Below the pieces are notes generated by a model. The model saw only the letters and a program-made list of their open reading frames with translations, did not search any database and was not told the DNA's origin. Positions 1 to 8,013 of a stretch of DNA of 64,000 nt are shown here, piece by piece. How positions within the stretch are numbered: position 1 is the stretch's first letter; the number at the start of each line of letters is the position of its first letter. Location of the stretch: the NCBI GenBank assembly GCA_963790415.1, contig CAWBOK010000009.1, forward strand, positions 186,001-250,000. Reading direction: 5' to 3'. The stretch is from JAJZQZ01 sp963790415 (lineage in GTDB: Bacteria > Actinomycetota > Thermoleophilia > RBG-16-64-13). The position numbers were made by a program, and so were the translations under genes.

Positions 1-157
1 CGAGCCCTTCGCCGTCGCGCCGGGCGACCGTATCGCCCAGCTCGTGATCCAACCAGTGGAGTCGGCTGAGTTCGCGGTCGTTGACGACCTGGACGACACG
101 CACAGGGGAGAAGGCGGGTTCGGGAGCACCGGGGGGCACGGCACTCTCGATCAATAG
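1..157 (+). CDS. dut: dUTP diphosphatase, C-terminal part (partial at window start)
   Basis: Only the last 51 codons are present, read from base 2. dUTPase hydrolyses dUTP to dUMP and pyrophosphate, which keeps uracil out of DNA and supplies dUMP for thymidylate synthesis. The fragment shows conserved motif IV (PGDRIAQLVI) and, near the end, the flexible motif V arm (RGEGGFGSTG) that closes over the nucleotide in the trimeric enzyme. These two motifs identify the family well although the N-terminal half lies outside the window. The gene ends in TAG at 155-157. About 108 bp separates it from the stop of the convergent Nudix gene, and I see no clear terminator there. Confidence 0.9.
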   Translation, partial: EPFAVAPGDRIAQLVIQPVESAEFAVVDDLDDTHRGEGGFGSTGGHGTLDQ

Positions 158-265
158 GCGGCCGCCTGGCCGTCGCCGGGACGAGTCTTGCCGCGAGGTC
201 GTGCCGCATCAGGGCACGCGCCGCGCCCCGGCTCGGCCCGACTCCGCGCGCTGGGCCGAACCCCG

Positions 266-793
266 TCAGTCTGCCCAGCGGCGGCCCATGGCGACGAACG
301 GTGGGAGTGGCACGCCGACGCTTCGCCCGAAGAACGTCGACCACGAGATCAGAAGGTCGTGGATGGGCGGGTGGATCACCAGGCCTGCGAGTTCTTCGAC
401 CGTGAACCACCCGATTTCGCGCACCGCCGGATCGCCGGACACAGCCCGGCCGTCCGCGGGAAGACGGGCCGCGAAGACCAACTGCACTAGGTGACGGCTC
501 TTCCCCCCATCGGGCGAGATGCTCTCCACGAGGGCCAGAGGAGTATCCAACACCTCGACGTCCAGACCGCACTCTTCGCGCGTCTCCCGGGCCACCGCCG
601 TGGTGAGAGACTCACCTCTCTCCACACCCCCGCCGGGCAGCAGCCAGTAGGAATGGACGGCGTTCTGCTGGCGCACCAGCAGGATGCGACCTTCGCGCAC
701 GATGAAGGCTGAGACCCGTACCGCCGGCGGTGGGATTCTGGCCCCCTGACTAGTCTCCGGCTGACGACGGTTGTCGGTGGGTGGTACGTCCAT
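266..793 (-). CDS. Nudix hydrolase
   Basis: A 175-residue protein of the Nudix superfamily, which hydrolyses nucleoside diphosphates linked to another moiety. The Nudix box (Gx5Ex7REUxEExGU) is complete at about residues 55-77, with G55, E61, R69, E70, E73, E74 and G76 readable; the glutamates bind the catalytic Mg2+. It is preceded by the usual strand and WLLPGGG turn. The first 25 residues are polar and probably disordered. The substrate cannot be assigned; a housekeeping role on oxidised or non-canonical nucleotides would fit the convergent dUTPase neighbour, but that is inference. The start is the ATG at 791-793. Confidence 0.85.
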   Translation of the reverse strand: MDVPPTDNRRQPETSQGARIPPPAVRVSAFIVREGRILLVRQQNAVHSYWLLPGGGVERGESLTTAVARETREECGLDVEVLDTPLALVESISPDGGKSRHLVQLVFAARLPADGRAVSGDPAVREIGWFTVEELAGLVIHPPIHDLLISWSTFFGRSVGVPLPPFVAMGRRWAD

Positions 794-1007
794 GTCGCAA
801 GTATGACAGAGCCGTGGGATCAGGGTGCGCCCTCCCGGGTCCGCTTCGCTTGTGAGGTCGGGATCTCGCCGCCAAGCTCGGCCGAAGGTCGTACAGCGTA
901 TCGCTAAAGCTCCCTGCTAGCGTGGCCGATACACTTGACGTCCGCGGTAGGCCCCCGCGGGTTCCTGACACGAGACGCGAATGACGCGTCGCGAAACCAA
1001 CAGAAAG

Positions 1008-1037
1008 TTGTCTAGGAATTCACAAGAGGGGCATACT
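1008..1037 (+). promoter_or_regulatory. Probable sigma70-type promoter of the pilin transcript
   Basis: TTGTCT at 1008-1013 and CATACT at 1032-1037 are separated by 18 bp. The predicted transcription start, near 1044, falls two bases before the first paired base of the cyclic-di-GMP aptamer, which is where a riboswitch leader should begin. The same CATACT -10 form is seen upstream of rpmB. The roughly 210 bp between the Nudix gene and this promoter holds no gene I can support. Confidence 0.55.
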
Positions 1038-1045
1038 GAGGATGA

Positions 1046-1121
1046 AGGTGTAAAGGGCAAACTACTCGCAAGAGTGGGGCGCAAAGTCACAGGACCCTCT
1101 GGGTCGGCTGGGCTGCCACCT
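1046..1121 (+). promoter_or_regulatory. Cyclic-di-GMP class I (GEMM-I) riboswitch aptamer
   Basis: The segment matches the GEMM-I consensus. P1 is AGGTG (1046-1050) with CACCT (1117-1121). The conserved GGGCAAAC follows at 1055-1062. A short hairpin has a GCAA (GNRA) loop (about 1064-1074). The second conserved block GCGCAAAG is at 1079-1086, and a GC-rich arm ends in GGGCTGCC at 1110-1117. By alignment to the Vibrio Vc2 aptamer, base 1056 corresponds to G20 and is G, predicting c-di-GMP rather than cGAMP as ligand. Base 1083 corresponds to A47, the stacking adenine. The aptamer sits directly upstream of a type IV pilin, a known kind of GEMM target. The assignment rests on sequence and pairing, not on a covariance search. 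Confidence 0.88.
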
Positions 1122-1170
1122 CAGACTGTATAGGTCTGTGGTTTGCCAGGCATACCGCAGACCTTTTTCT
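1122..1170 (+). terminator. Riboswitch expression platform: intrinsic terminator with alternative anti-terminator
   Basis: Directly after the aptamer, bases 1132-1142 pair with 1154-1164 (11 bp including one G-U) around an 11-base loop and run into TTTTT at 1164-1168, a standard intrinsic terminator. The left arm can instead pair with an upstream stretch: CAGAC (1122-1126) with GTCTG (1134-1138), a small anti-terminator that would break the terminator. This means control by transcription termination inside the leader, before the pilin start at 1222. The sequence alone does not settle whether c-di-GMP turns the gene on or off. Confidence 0.8.
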
Positions 1171-1221
1171 ATGCGGATGCCGAAAGCGTGTGTTGTAGTT
1201 CTACATAAGGAGGTCGGCATC

Positions 1222-1702
1222 ATGTTCAGTAAGATCAGGTCGAGGATGCAGGGCGAGGGCGGTTTCACCCTCATCGAACTTCTGGTGGTGATCATCATCA
1301 TCGCCATCTTGGCGGCGATCGCCATCCCGACGTTCCTCGGGCAGAGGCAGAAGGCGCAGGACGCCGCCGCGAAGTCGCTGGTCCGCAACGCCATGACGGC
1401 TGTGGAGTCGGACTTTGTGGACACCCGCGCCTACGACACTATCGCGCAAGCTGACCTGGAAGCCATCGAGCCGGCGATCAAATGGGACGTGACTGGTGGA
1501 GCTCCCCACGTCTGCGGGAAGTGGCTACGCTGGGGCCACCGTCGCAGCGAACCAGGTGGACTGGGACGGGGTGGATGTGTACCAATACACCCTCGTGACG
1601 GAATCGGGCAGCGGCCTCACGTGGGGTGTTGCAGTGGACAAGCGTGCCGGCACTGGAGGTACCATCTACTACAAGGACGGCGCCGAGGTCTCCTCCTGGT
1701 AG
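1222..1702 (+). CDS. Type IV major pilin (prepilin), with one-base frameshift
   Basis: A prepilin with a short basic leader (MFSKIRSRMQGEGG) cut before Phe15, followed by FTLIELLVV and the usual long hydrophobic helix; Glu5 of the mature protein is present. AAGGAGG at 1207-1213 fixes the start. After about residue 93 the frame breaks. An extra C in the run at 1504-1507 best explains it: removing it joins ...WDVTGGAP to TSAGSG and continues to a natural end (AEVSSW) at 1702, giving about 159 residues. The restored C-terminus resembles that of the second pilin at 3269. The gene lies behind the c-di-GMP riboswitch and is followed by its own terminator, so it is probably transcribed alone at high level. 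The frameshift may be an assembly error. Confidence 0.85.
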
Positions 1703-1777
1703 ATCTCTGCGCAAGGTGCGGGCCGCGGACGCCGGCCCGCACCCAGCCCCGATGCGGCATCGACGGGTGACCGAGCG

Positions 1778-1812
1778 AAGGGCGGTGATCCGAAGGGGTC
1801 GCCGCCCTTTCC
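1778..1812 (+). terminator. Intrinsic terminator after the pilin gene
   Basis: A 14-bp stem (1778-1791 with 1796-1809, two G-U pairs) closes on a GAAG loop and is followed by a short T stretch. A separate GC-rich 9-bp hairpin lies just before it, at about 1716-1740. Together they would end the pilin transcript before the Wzy_C gene. Confidence 0.7.
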
Positions 1813-1842
1813 ACATCGGACACATCAGACAGGTGAGTCAAG

Positions 1843-3272
1843 ATGCATGGTTTGCCCTATAACAAGACCGTCGATCCCACACCGGAATCGCCCGCGGTGC
1901 GGACGTGGATCGCGCACGCCGCTTTTCTCTGCGCCATAGTCGTGTTGCCAATCTGGGTCATGACCCCATTCGGCTTCGACAAGTTCGGCGAGACCAAGTA
2001 CGTACTCGTCATGCTCGTAGCGCTCACCGGTATGGCAGGGCTTGTTTGGTGGAGCTTCGTCAGCGGAGCTTTCAAGGTTGAACCGGGGGCAGCGGTCTGG
2101 CTGGTCGGGCTTCTAGTCGTCCAGGGACTTTTCGCGGCCATGGCGTCGGCCGATCCGGTGCGAGGCGTGGTCGGGAGCCCCGTGCGGTACGACGGGTATC
2201 TGATGGTCCTGGCCAACGCTGGTGTGTTCCTCCTCGGCTACCGCATCTCCACCGGCAATAGGGATAAGGCAATCAGTCTCGTGGCGAGACTGATTGTTGT
2301 GGCGGCCCTCCCCGTCTGGCTATATGCGGTCGTCCAGGTTGTCGGCTTGGACCCGGTCCATTGGGAGTCTTGGCGCCTACACCAAGGTCGGGTGTTCTCG
2401 ACTCCGGGAGCCCGATCTTTCTCGGCGCGTTTAGTGCCATGGCAATCATCATCGCATTGAGTCTGGCGGTCGCGCGCCGCCGCGGAGCGCGGTATGCGTG
2501 GGCTGCGGCAGCGGGTCTGGGGTTGGCAGTTCTCGTCCTCACAGCCACACGTGCCAGTTGGATCGCACTGACGGGTGGTTGCATGCTTCTGCTCCTGCTC
2601 GCTTGGCGCCGAGCTGCCCTCAGAAGATCCGCGCTTTCCTTTCTTGTTGCGGGCTCAGTTGCAGCCGGCATCCTCGGCGCCACCGTCGCGGACCAGCCCT
2701 CCGAGGTCGCCCTCCTATCGACAAGCGCCATCACAATCGTGCAACCGCATGCCGCGCGCAATTCGGGAGGGCAGCGATCTGGGTGATATCCCTGCACATG
2801 ATCAGAGACAATCCTGTGTCGGGGATTGGCCCTGACGAGATGGGGCAGCGCTTCGAGGAGTATCGGACGGAGGCATTCAACCAAGCCGAAGGACCCTTCC
2901 GAGTAGCCGACAAACCGCACAGTTCACTACTTGAATGGGGAGTGGAGACAGGTGTTCCCGGCCTGGTTCTATTCGTAGGGTTGGTTGGCGTTGTGCTGAT
3001 AGGTGGGTCATTGCGGTTTCGAAAGCGGGCCCGCGTCACGGCTTCGTGGCCTGAGATCGCGCTCTGGCTTGCGGGCGTCGTCTATCTCGCTCAGTCGTTG
3101 GTAACCGTCACCGCCATCGGAGTTGATGGGGTGTGGTGGCTCCTATTGGGTGTGTTGGCCGCGCCGGCAATAGCGAGGACCGGATGGATCAGCCAAGCAA
3201 GTGGAGCCCGGACATTCGCGATTCCAAGTCCGATCAGGACCGGCATCGGCAACGGGCGGAGGCGTGGCCTGA
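1843..3272 (+). CDS. Wzy_C / O-antigen ligase-like membrane protein, two frameshifts
   Basis: A multi-pass membrane protein of the O-antigen ligase/polymerase (Wzy_C) superfamily, which also contains the pilin O-oligosaccharyltransferases (PglL/PilO type). Reading starts at ATG 1843, changes frame near 2401-2408 (restoring FSTxGSPIFLGAF) and again near 2755-2772. It then covers the periplasmic loop region DNPVSGIGPDEM ... KPHSSLLEWGVETG, typical of Wzy_C. Many hydrophobic helices precede and follow. Its position between two pilin genes suggests glycosylation of pilin, but polymerising a surface glycan is equally possible. No stop appears in the final frame before the next pilin; a TGA at 3270-3272 exists in another frame and could be the original end. 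Both breaks look like single-base losses. Confidence 0.65.
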
Positions 3273-3751
3273 AGCGCGCCGAGCATGGATTCACACTGAT
3301 CCAGCTCCTCGTGGTCATCATCATCATTGCCATTCTTGCCGCTATCGCTATCCCGACGTACTTGGGTGCCCGAGAGAAGGCTCAAGACGCCGCCGCCTTG
3401 ACTCTGGTCCGAAACGCGCTGACCGTCATAGAGAGCGCGAGGATTGACACCGTGGGCTACAATTTCGTCACGGCGGTACAGCTGTCGGCAATGGAGCCCA
3501 CCATCACGTGGAACGTCGCTACCCAGGATCTGGTAGACCCTACAGGAACGGAGATGATCGCGGACGCCGTTGTCTCGCAGGCTCGGCTGCATTGCGTCGA
3601 CTTCTACGGTCAGTCCTCCAGCAGTTTCGATGTCGGCAGTGTCAGCGAGAGCGGCAACCGGTACGGCATCCAGGTAGATACCCAAGTTGGCGGTGGCGCG
3701 TCCTACGTGAAGGTCAAGGTCATCGACGGTGCTGGAAGTCTGGGCTGGTAG
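3269..3751 (+). CDS. Second type IV pilin, Glu5 replaced by Gln, CTG start or fusion
   Basis: The helix begins GFTLIQLLVV, so the near-invariant Glu5 of mature pilins is Gln here. There is no ATG or GTG close by. The best start is a CTG at 3269 giving KRAEHG, a normal-length leader, with GGAGG at 3258-3262 six bases upstream; CTG followed by A also overlaps a TGA. Without that start the pilin is read in one open frame with the Wzy_C protein upstream. The body (about 160 residues) aligns with the first pilin around EPTITWNV and ends in GSLGW. It may be a minor pilin, a decaying duplicate, or a gene whose start carries a base error. After it, about 260 bp (3752-4013) hold no gene I can support. 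Confidence 0.7.
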   Translation: MKRAEHGFTLIQLLVVIIIIAILAAIAIPTYLGAREKAQDAAALTLVRNALTVIESARIDTVGYNFVTAVQLSAMEPTITWNVATQDLVDPTGTEMIADAVVSQARLHCVDFYGQSSSSFDVGSVSESGNRYGIQVDTQVGGGASYVKVKVIDGAGSLGW

Positions 3752-4013
3752 TCCGCCGGTGAGCTCAACCGGAGCCGCCGGGTAGCCGACGCGTGTCTGC
3801 GCGGGGTCTCGCTCATCCAGCGGGTCCCAATCGTGGCGGGCCGTCTTTCTCATCCCAAGTCAAGACCGCACTAGGCTCGAAGCCACGAGTCCACTTCTGC
3901 GGGCGGGCCTCGGACAGATTCGACGTCTCGCCATCAAACGGTTGGTGATGCGCCAAGCTGCAACGAAGGTCCCATAGTCCGGCATTCAGTGCAGGCTGTA
4001 GCCTTGTCTCGTG

Positions 4014-4538
4014 ATGATCAGCGAGACACAACATCCTCCGGATCTCCAGCCACCTTCTCGGAGCACGTCACGCGCTGCGCGGTCGCCCCGCGAACTCGGC
4101 CTCGGGCCGCACCTTGCTCGAACTGGTGGTGGTGATCGCCGTGTTGGCCGTGTGCGCGACCATCGGCTGGGCGTCTCTGGGTAGCTCGCTCGACTCCACG
4201 GCTGCCCGCGGTGGCGCCCAGTCGTGGCAGGTCGCGGCTTCGGCTCCCAGCTTGCCACACTCTGGTCGGGAGCCGACACGTCGATGCAGGCCGACGGTGA
4301 CCATGTCCTCGTGCTGGGCGGCCGTCTGCCACAAGACGACGTGGGCACACCCGACCTGGCGGCCGCCCCCCGTGCCAACGTCTCCCGCTGGCGGCAGGGG
4401 ACTGGAGTGCGCGTGGGGTTTCGGGGCCCCTTCGGCGCACCCGACAGTGCGGGGTCGTTGACCTTCGGTTACGGATCGACCGCGTACCAGGTCGTGGTGC
4501 GGGTGGAGAGTGGACTCACGCGAAGAGTGCGGCCGTGA
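4014..4538 (+). CDS. GspH/FimT-like minor pilin, frameshifted
   Basis: The diagnostic stretch is GRTLLELVVVIAVLAV at about 4105-4152, a prepilin-type cleavage site and helix with Glu5 kept. The downstream part, from about 4236 in another frame, runs through LATLWSGAD ... LTFGYGSTAYQVVV to TGA at 4536-4538, which fits the small beta domain of FimT/GspH proteins. The break near 4236 looks like one lost base. The start is uncertain: ATG 4014 needs a second shift near 4100, and no good ribosome binding site is visible. The stop overlaps the GTG of the next gene, so this is the first gene of a coupled minor-pilin operon, which would prime pilus assembly. Confidence 0.6.
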
Positions 4539-5244
4539 GATCGTCGTCGGGCACTCGAGGGTGGGTGCTGCTGGAACTGCTCGTTGCCCTCTGTCTGTTC
4601 GGGCTCGCCGTGGCGCCGCTGTGGACCATGCTCGCTTCGCAGCGTGACGCGGCCGTTCAGATCGCGCGTGACGGCTTCGGACGTAGACGCGGCCGGAGAG
4701 CAAGGCCCGAAGGTCTGGCGTGGACCTGGGGAGCGCCGCAGGTCAGAGCGGGTGAGGTGGGAAGCGGCCGGGGCACTCACGGTGCGGGCGGACGGCCCGA
4801 ACAGCCCCGCCGGGATTCTCTTGGGCGTGTGGGTGGACGGTACGTTCGTGGGGGAGACCGCGGCCGAGTCAGGGAGCCGGGAATCCACTGGAAGTGGACC
4901 CGCAACTCCGTTGCCGCAGGCGAACAGGTGGTGGTGCGCGCCAGGATACCCGACGGACCCTGGGGGGTGCCGTGGAGAACCGAGGTACCGGGAAGTTCTC
5001 CGGCGCCCTCCGGCGGGAACTCGGCGCAGACGACCCTGCCGGCTGGGTGACGGTGCATCTCCCCGCTGCGGGAGAGAGTACGGCTGAGGTCACGGATTCA
5101 CTCCGGACGACGACCGTCCTGGTGCAGGCGGGCGGGCCGTCCGATGCCGTCCACGTCCCGTCGGGATCGGTTTCGGTGCTGAGTGCCGCCCGCAGCCAGG
5201 ACTTCGACCTTGAATCGGGACAACATGTCGATCTGTACTTCTAG
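4535..5244 (+). CDS. PilV/GspI-like minor pilin, several frameshifts
   Basis: It starts GTG 4535, overlapping the upstream stop. The leader is short, and GWVLLELLVALCLFGLAVAP forms the prepilin helix with Glu in place. Continuing the protein to its natural end (SGQHVDLYF, TAG 5242-5244) requires frame changes near 4670, 4869 and 4990. Between these points each frame reads as ordinary extracellular pilin-type sequence (for example AGEQVVVRARIPDGPWG). Three breaks in 700 bp is unusually dense. It is either a decaying gene or a poorly sequenced stretch. The start of the next minor pilin lies inside its last codons. Confidence 0.6.
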
Positions 5245-5884
5245 CCGATCTCCGCAGAGGGCCGGCGGGCGCGTTCGCCTTGCTGCCGTCGCCTGTGATT
5301 CCAGTGGCTTCAGCCTGATCGAGCTCCTCGTGGGACTGGTCCTCAGCTTGATCCTGGCGCTGGCCATAGCTCCCTTGTGGACAACCGCCTCGAAGGTGAC
5401 AGTCGAGGGAGCAGACCGGGTAGTGGCGACATTCCAGGCACGGACGGCGGTGACCCGCCTCGAGCGCGACCTTCGTCTGGCGAGCGCTCTCGGAGGCGGT
5501 GGCCTGGAGTGTGCGCCCGTCGTGGAAGCAGACGGTCGTCACCTTGTTGTGGTCACGAGGTCCGCCGCCAACGCCACGCCGGAGTTGGTCGAGTGGGAAC
5601 TGGTGGGCGGCTCGCTGATGCGCCGTCGCGGACCGTGGGTCGGAATCCCTGCCGGGGGTGTGTCGCACAGCCTGTTCAACGACCACAAGACCATGCTCGA
5701 GGGTCTGGCTGCCGGAGGGTCCTTCGCCTATCTCTCGGGAGCCCGAGCCCTTGCGGGCAACGCCACCCCCGAGCGCGATGCCATCACGGAGGTGGTTATC
5801 CAGGGTGCCGCCATCGTGGGTGCGCGCGCGGAGGTTCCGGGCGCACTGGTTCCCTTCCGCGCCACGATGCGGGTCGCCCGATGA
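5225..5884 (+). CDS. PilW-like minor pilin (prepilin)
   Basis: An intact reading frame of about 219 residues. A leader of roughly 28 residues precedes SSGFSLIELLVGLVLSLILAL, with cleavage before Phe and Glu5 present. The rest, with ARTAVTRLERDLRLASAL and a beta-rich C-terminus, is typical of PilW/GspJ-type minor pilins, which help prime the pilus tip. The ATG at 5225 lies within the last 20 bases of the upstream gene and its own stop overlaps the ATG of the next, so the minor pilins are translationally coupled. ATG 5183 is an in-frame alternative start but would overlap more. Confidence 0.8.
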   Translation: MSICTSSRSPQRAGGRVRLAAVACDSSGFSLIELLVGLVLSLILALAIAPLWTTASKVTVEGADRVVATFQARTAVTRLERDLRLASALGGGGLECAPVVEADGRHLVVVTRSAANATPELVEWELVGGSLMRRRGPWVGIPAGGVSHSLFNDHKTMLEGLAAGGSFAYLSGARALAGNATPERDAITEVVIQGAAIVGARAEVPGALVPFRATMRVAR

Positions 5885-6921
5885 AGGAGCCGCGCGACTC
5901 AGACCGGGCACCCGTCTCAGGTCAGATGCACAACTCAGTTCAGACGCCAGGCACGAGCCGAACACGCGGCTCGATACTGCTCCTCACGTTGATGGTGTGC
6001 TTGGGATTGGCCGTTCTCATATCCACGCTCGCCGCCGTGACCGCCGCCGGCCGCTACGCGCTACGCGCGGAGCGGACCGGGCGGCAGGACCTCGCCGACG
6101 CCGACACGGCTCTCGCCGGCCTCGCCGAGGAGGCGTGGCGGCAATGGATCCCGACTGAGACAAACCCTTTACCAACGCCGACCCCGGCCGGTCTCACTAC
6201 CGCGGGCGAAGCCGAAGACCGCCACCTCCTCGCGTGGGCGCAGGGTCCGGCCATGGCCGCGACCCCTGGAGGCGATCCGGCGCAGGTCGGATCGGTGGCC
6301 CTCGAGACCTCGGCGTGGGTCGAGCGAGGCGCCGACGGGTTCACCATCCCGCAGTGCGTCGTCGTGGCCGACATGGTGACGGCATCGCCGGCTAGAGAAT
6401 CGCCGGCGGTCAACGCCGACGCGGCCTCCGGCGCTGCGACTGTGCGAAGCGCCGTTCAGCCGGAGGTCCAGGTCGTGGGCACGGGTATCGCCTGGGAGCA
6501 CTCGTTGCCGTGGACCCTTGATGAGGGCACAGCGCTCCTGGCCGAGCACCAGGCGGCGCGTCCGGGCGCCTCAGTGATCTTCGTCGCGGGCCGGCCCGGA
6601 GATGCTGTGGCCCTGCCCAGTCTACCAACCGGGCAGGGAGTGTCACCAGAGATGCCGCTGGTGATCGTGTCGGCGACCGGGGTGGACCTCATCACCACCG
6701 ACCGAGGCGATCTGTACGCACTGGTGTTGGCGGGCGGATCGGTCCGCCTGGAAGGCACACGGCTCCACGGGGCGGTCATGGCCTCCGGGGTGGTGGATCT
6801 CGGGGCCGGAGGCCAGGTGGACTACCTTCCGTCGTTGATCGAGTGGGCAACCACGCGATCTCTGGTGCGCGTGCGGCTGGTGCCGGGCTCGCGGCTGGAG
6901 AACCTGGTCCCGATCCCGTGA
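5881..6921 (+). CDS. PilX-like pilus assembly protein
   Basis: A 346-residue protein with one hydrophobic segment (about residues 32-53, SILLLTLMVCLGLAVLIST) after a polar N-terminus and then a long exported region. PilX/GspK-like proteins have this layout and lack the Glu5 and the strict cleavage site of other pilins. The start ATG 5881 overlaps the previous stop (ATGA). As the last and largest member of the minor-pilin operon it may cap or tip the pilus. The C-terminal half (VIFVAGRPGDAVALP ... LHGAVMASGVVDLG) looks beta-helical, as in exported polymer-like proteins. The specific role is inferred from position. Confidence 0.6.
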   Translation: MKEPRDSDRAPVSGQMHNSVQTPGTSRTRGSILLLTLMVCLGLAVLISTLAAVTAAGRYALRAERTGRQDLADADTALAGLAEEAWRQWIPTETNPLPTPTPAGLTTAGEAEDRHLLAWAQGPAMAATPGGDPAQVGSVALETSAWVERGADGFTIPQCVVVADMVTASPARESPAVNADAASGAATVRSAVQPEVQVVGTGIAWEHSLPWTLDEGTALLAEHQAARPGASVIFVAGRPGDAVALPSLPTGQGVSPEMPLVIVSATGVDLITTDRGDLYALVLAGGSVRLEGTRLHGAVMASGVVDLGAGGQVDYLPSLIEWATTRSLVRVRLVPGSRLENLVPIP

Positions 6922-7000
6922 GGCCTTGCCGCCAGGACTAACCGGCACCCTCCATACATCGCACCGCGTCGGCGATGGCGCCATTTCGAAACGCGAGCCC

Positions 7001-7987
7001 TCAGCCCACCTCGACCAGGGCCTTGGCGGCCCATTCCGGGTCTTTGAGCTGTGCCCGGCCCACGCACACCGCGTCCACCAGGCCACGCCGCACGATGTCG
7101 TCGGCGTATCGAGGATCGGTGATGCCGCCGACCGCCGACACAGGCACAGGCGAGGCGGCGCGCACGATCGCGGCGGCGGGAACGAAGAACCCTTGGCCCG
7201 TTCGGTCGGCCGGGCGCGACCCGCACAGGCCCCCGCTGCAATCGAGGAGGTCGACTCCCCAACCTGCCAGCGCGGGTGCCATCTCCGCCGCCATCGTCGG
7301 TGTGACGCCCTCAACGGGGCCGTCGTCGACCCCGAAACGATACAACAGCAGCGAGTCTCCAAGAGTGTCGCGTACCGCCGTCAGTACCTCTCCCGCCGCA
7401 CGCAGGCGGTTGGAGAGTGGACCGCCGTAGTCGTCTGTGCGGCGGTTCGTGTAGGGGGAGGCGAACTCGTTCAACAGGTAGCCGTGTGCTCCGTGTACCT
7501 CGACGCCGTCGAACCCGGCCTCCAGCGCGCGCCGCGCGGCGGCGGAGAAGAGGGCCGGGAGGTCGTGGATCTCGTCCAGAGTGATCGGCCGAGGGTCCTC
7601 GGAATCGCCCGGCACGCGCACATCCGACGGACCGGCCGGCTGCCTGCCCGTGGCGGCGCTCGGGCAGCGTGCGCCACCGTGGGTGATCTGGATCACGGCG
7701 AGAGCGCCACCCTCATGGATGGCCGCGGCGATCGGCGTGAGACCGGCCACGTGGGCGTCGTCGCAGATGCCCAACTGATGCGGGTCGACCCGGCCGTCGC
7801 GCGTGACGTAGCTGTGTTCCACGATGATCATGCCCGGGCCGCCGGCCGCGCGCACCCCGTAGTGCTCGACCAGCTTCGCCGAGGCAGTGCCATCCTCGTC
7901 GGCGACATTGTTCGCCATGGGGGGCATGATGATGCGGTTCCGCATGGTGAAGCGTCCGAGGGAGAGGGGGGATGCCAGGCCTGCCAT
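7001..7987 (-). CDS. Old yellow enzyme-family NADH:flavin oxidoreductase
   Basis: A 328-residue TIM-barrel flavoprotein. It begins PLSLGRFTMRNRIIMPPMA, as OYE enzymes do. Residues near 172-195 carry VEVHGAHGYLLNEFASPYTNRRTDDYGG, here broken into the known parts HGAHGYLLNEF and TDDYGG, which line the FMN and substrate site. The C-terminal VSAVGGITDP and VGRAQLKDPEWA regions bind the FMN phosphate. Such enzymes reduce activated C=C bonds of enones and related compounds using NAD(P)H. It lacks the C-terminal FeS and FAD/NAD domains of the large 2,4-dienoyl-CoA reductase class. AGGAGG lies just before the ATG at 7985-7987. Substrate unknown. Confidence 0.88.
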   Translation of the reverse strand: MAGLASPLSLGRFTMRNRIIMPPMANNVADEDGTASAKLVEHYGVRAAGGPGMIIVEHSYVTRDGRVDPHQLGICDDAHVAGLTPIAAAIHEGGALAVIQITHGGARCPSAATGRQPAGPSDVRVPGDSEDPRPITLDEIHDLPALFSAAARRALEAGFDGVEVHGAHGYLLNEFASPYTNRRTDDYGGPLSNRLRAAGEVLTAVRDTLGDSLLLYRFGVDDGPVEGVTPTMAAEMAPALAGWGVDLLDCSGGLCGSRPADRTGQGFFVPAAAIVRAASPVPVSAVGGITDPRYADDIVRRGLVDAVCVGRAQLKDPEWAAKALVEVG

Positions 7988-8013
7988 GAATGCCTCCTGT
8001 TATACTGCCGAAC

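Noticed and set aside
3752..4013. Possible extra pilin gene between the second pilin and the FimT-like gene
   Set aside because: No prepilin motif, start signal or sustained coding pattern could be read in any frame.
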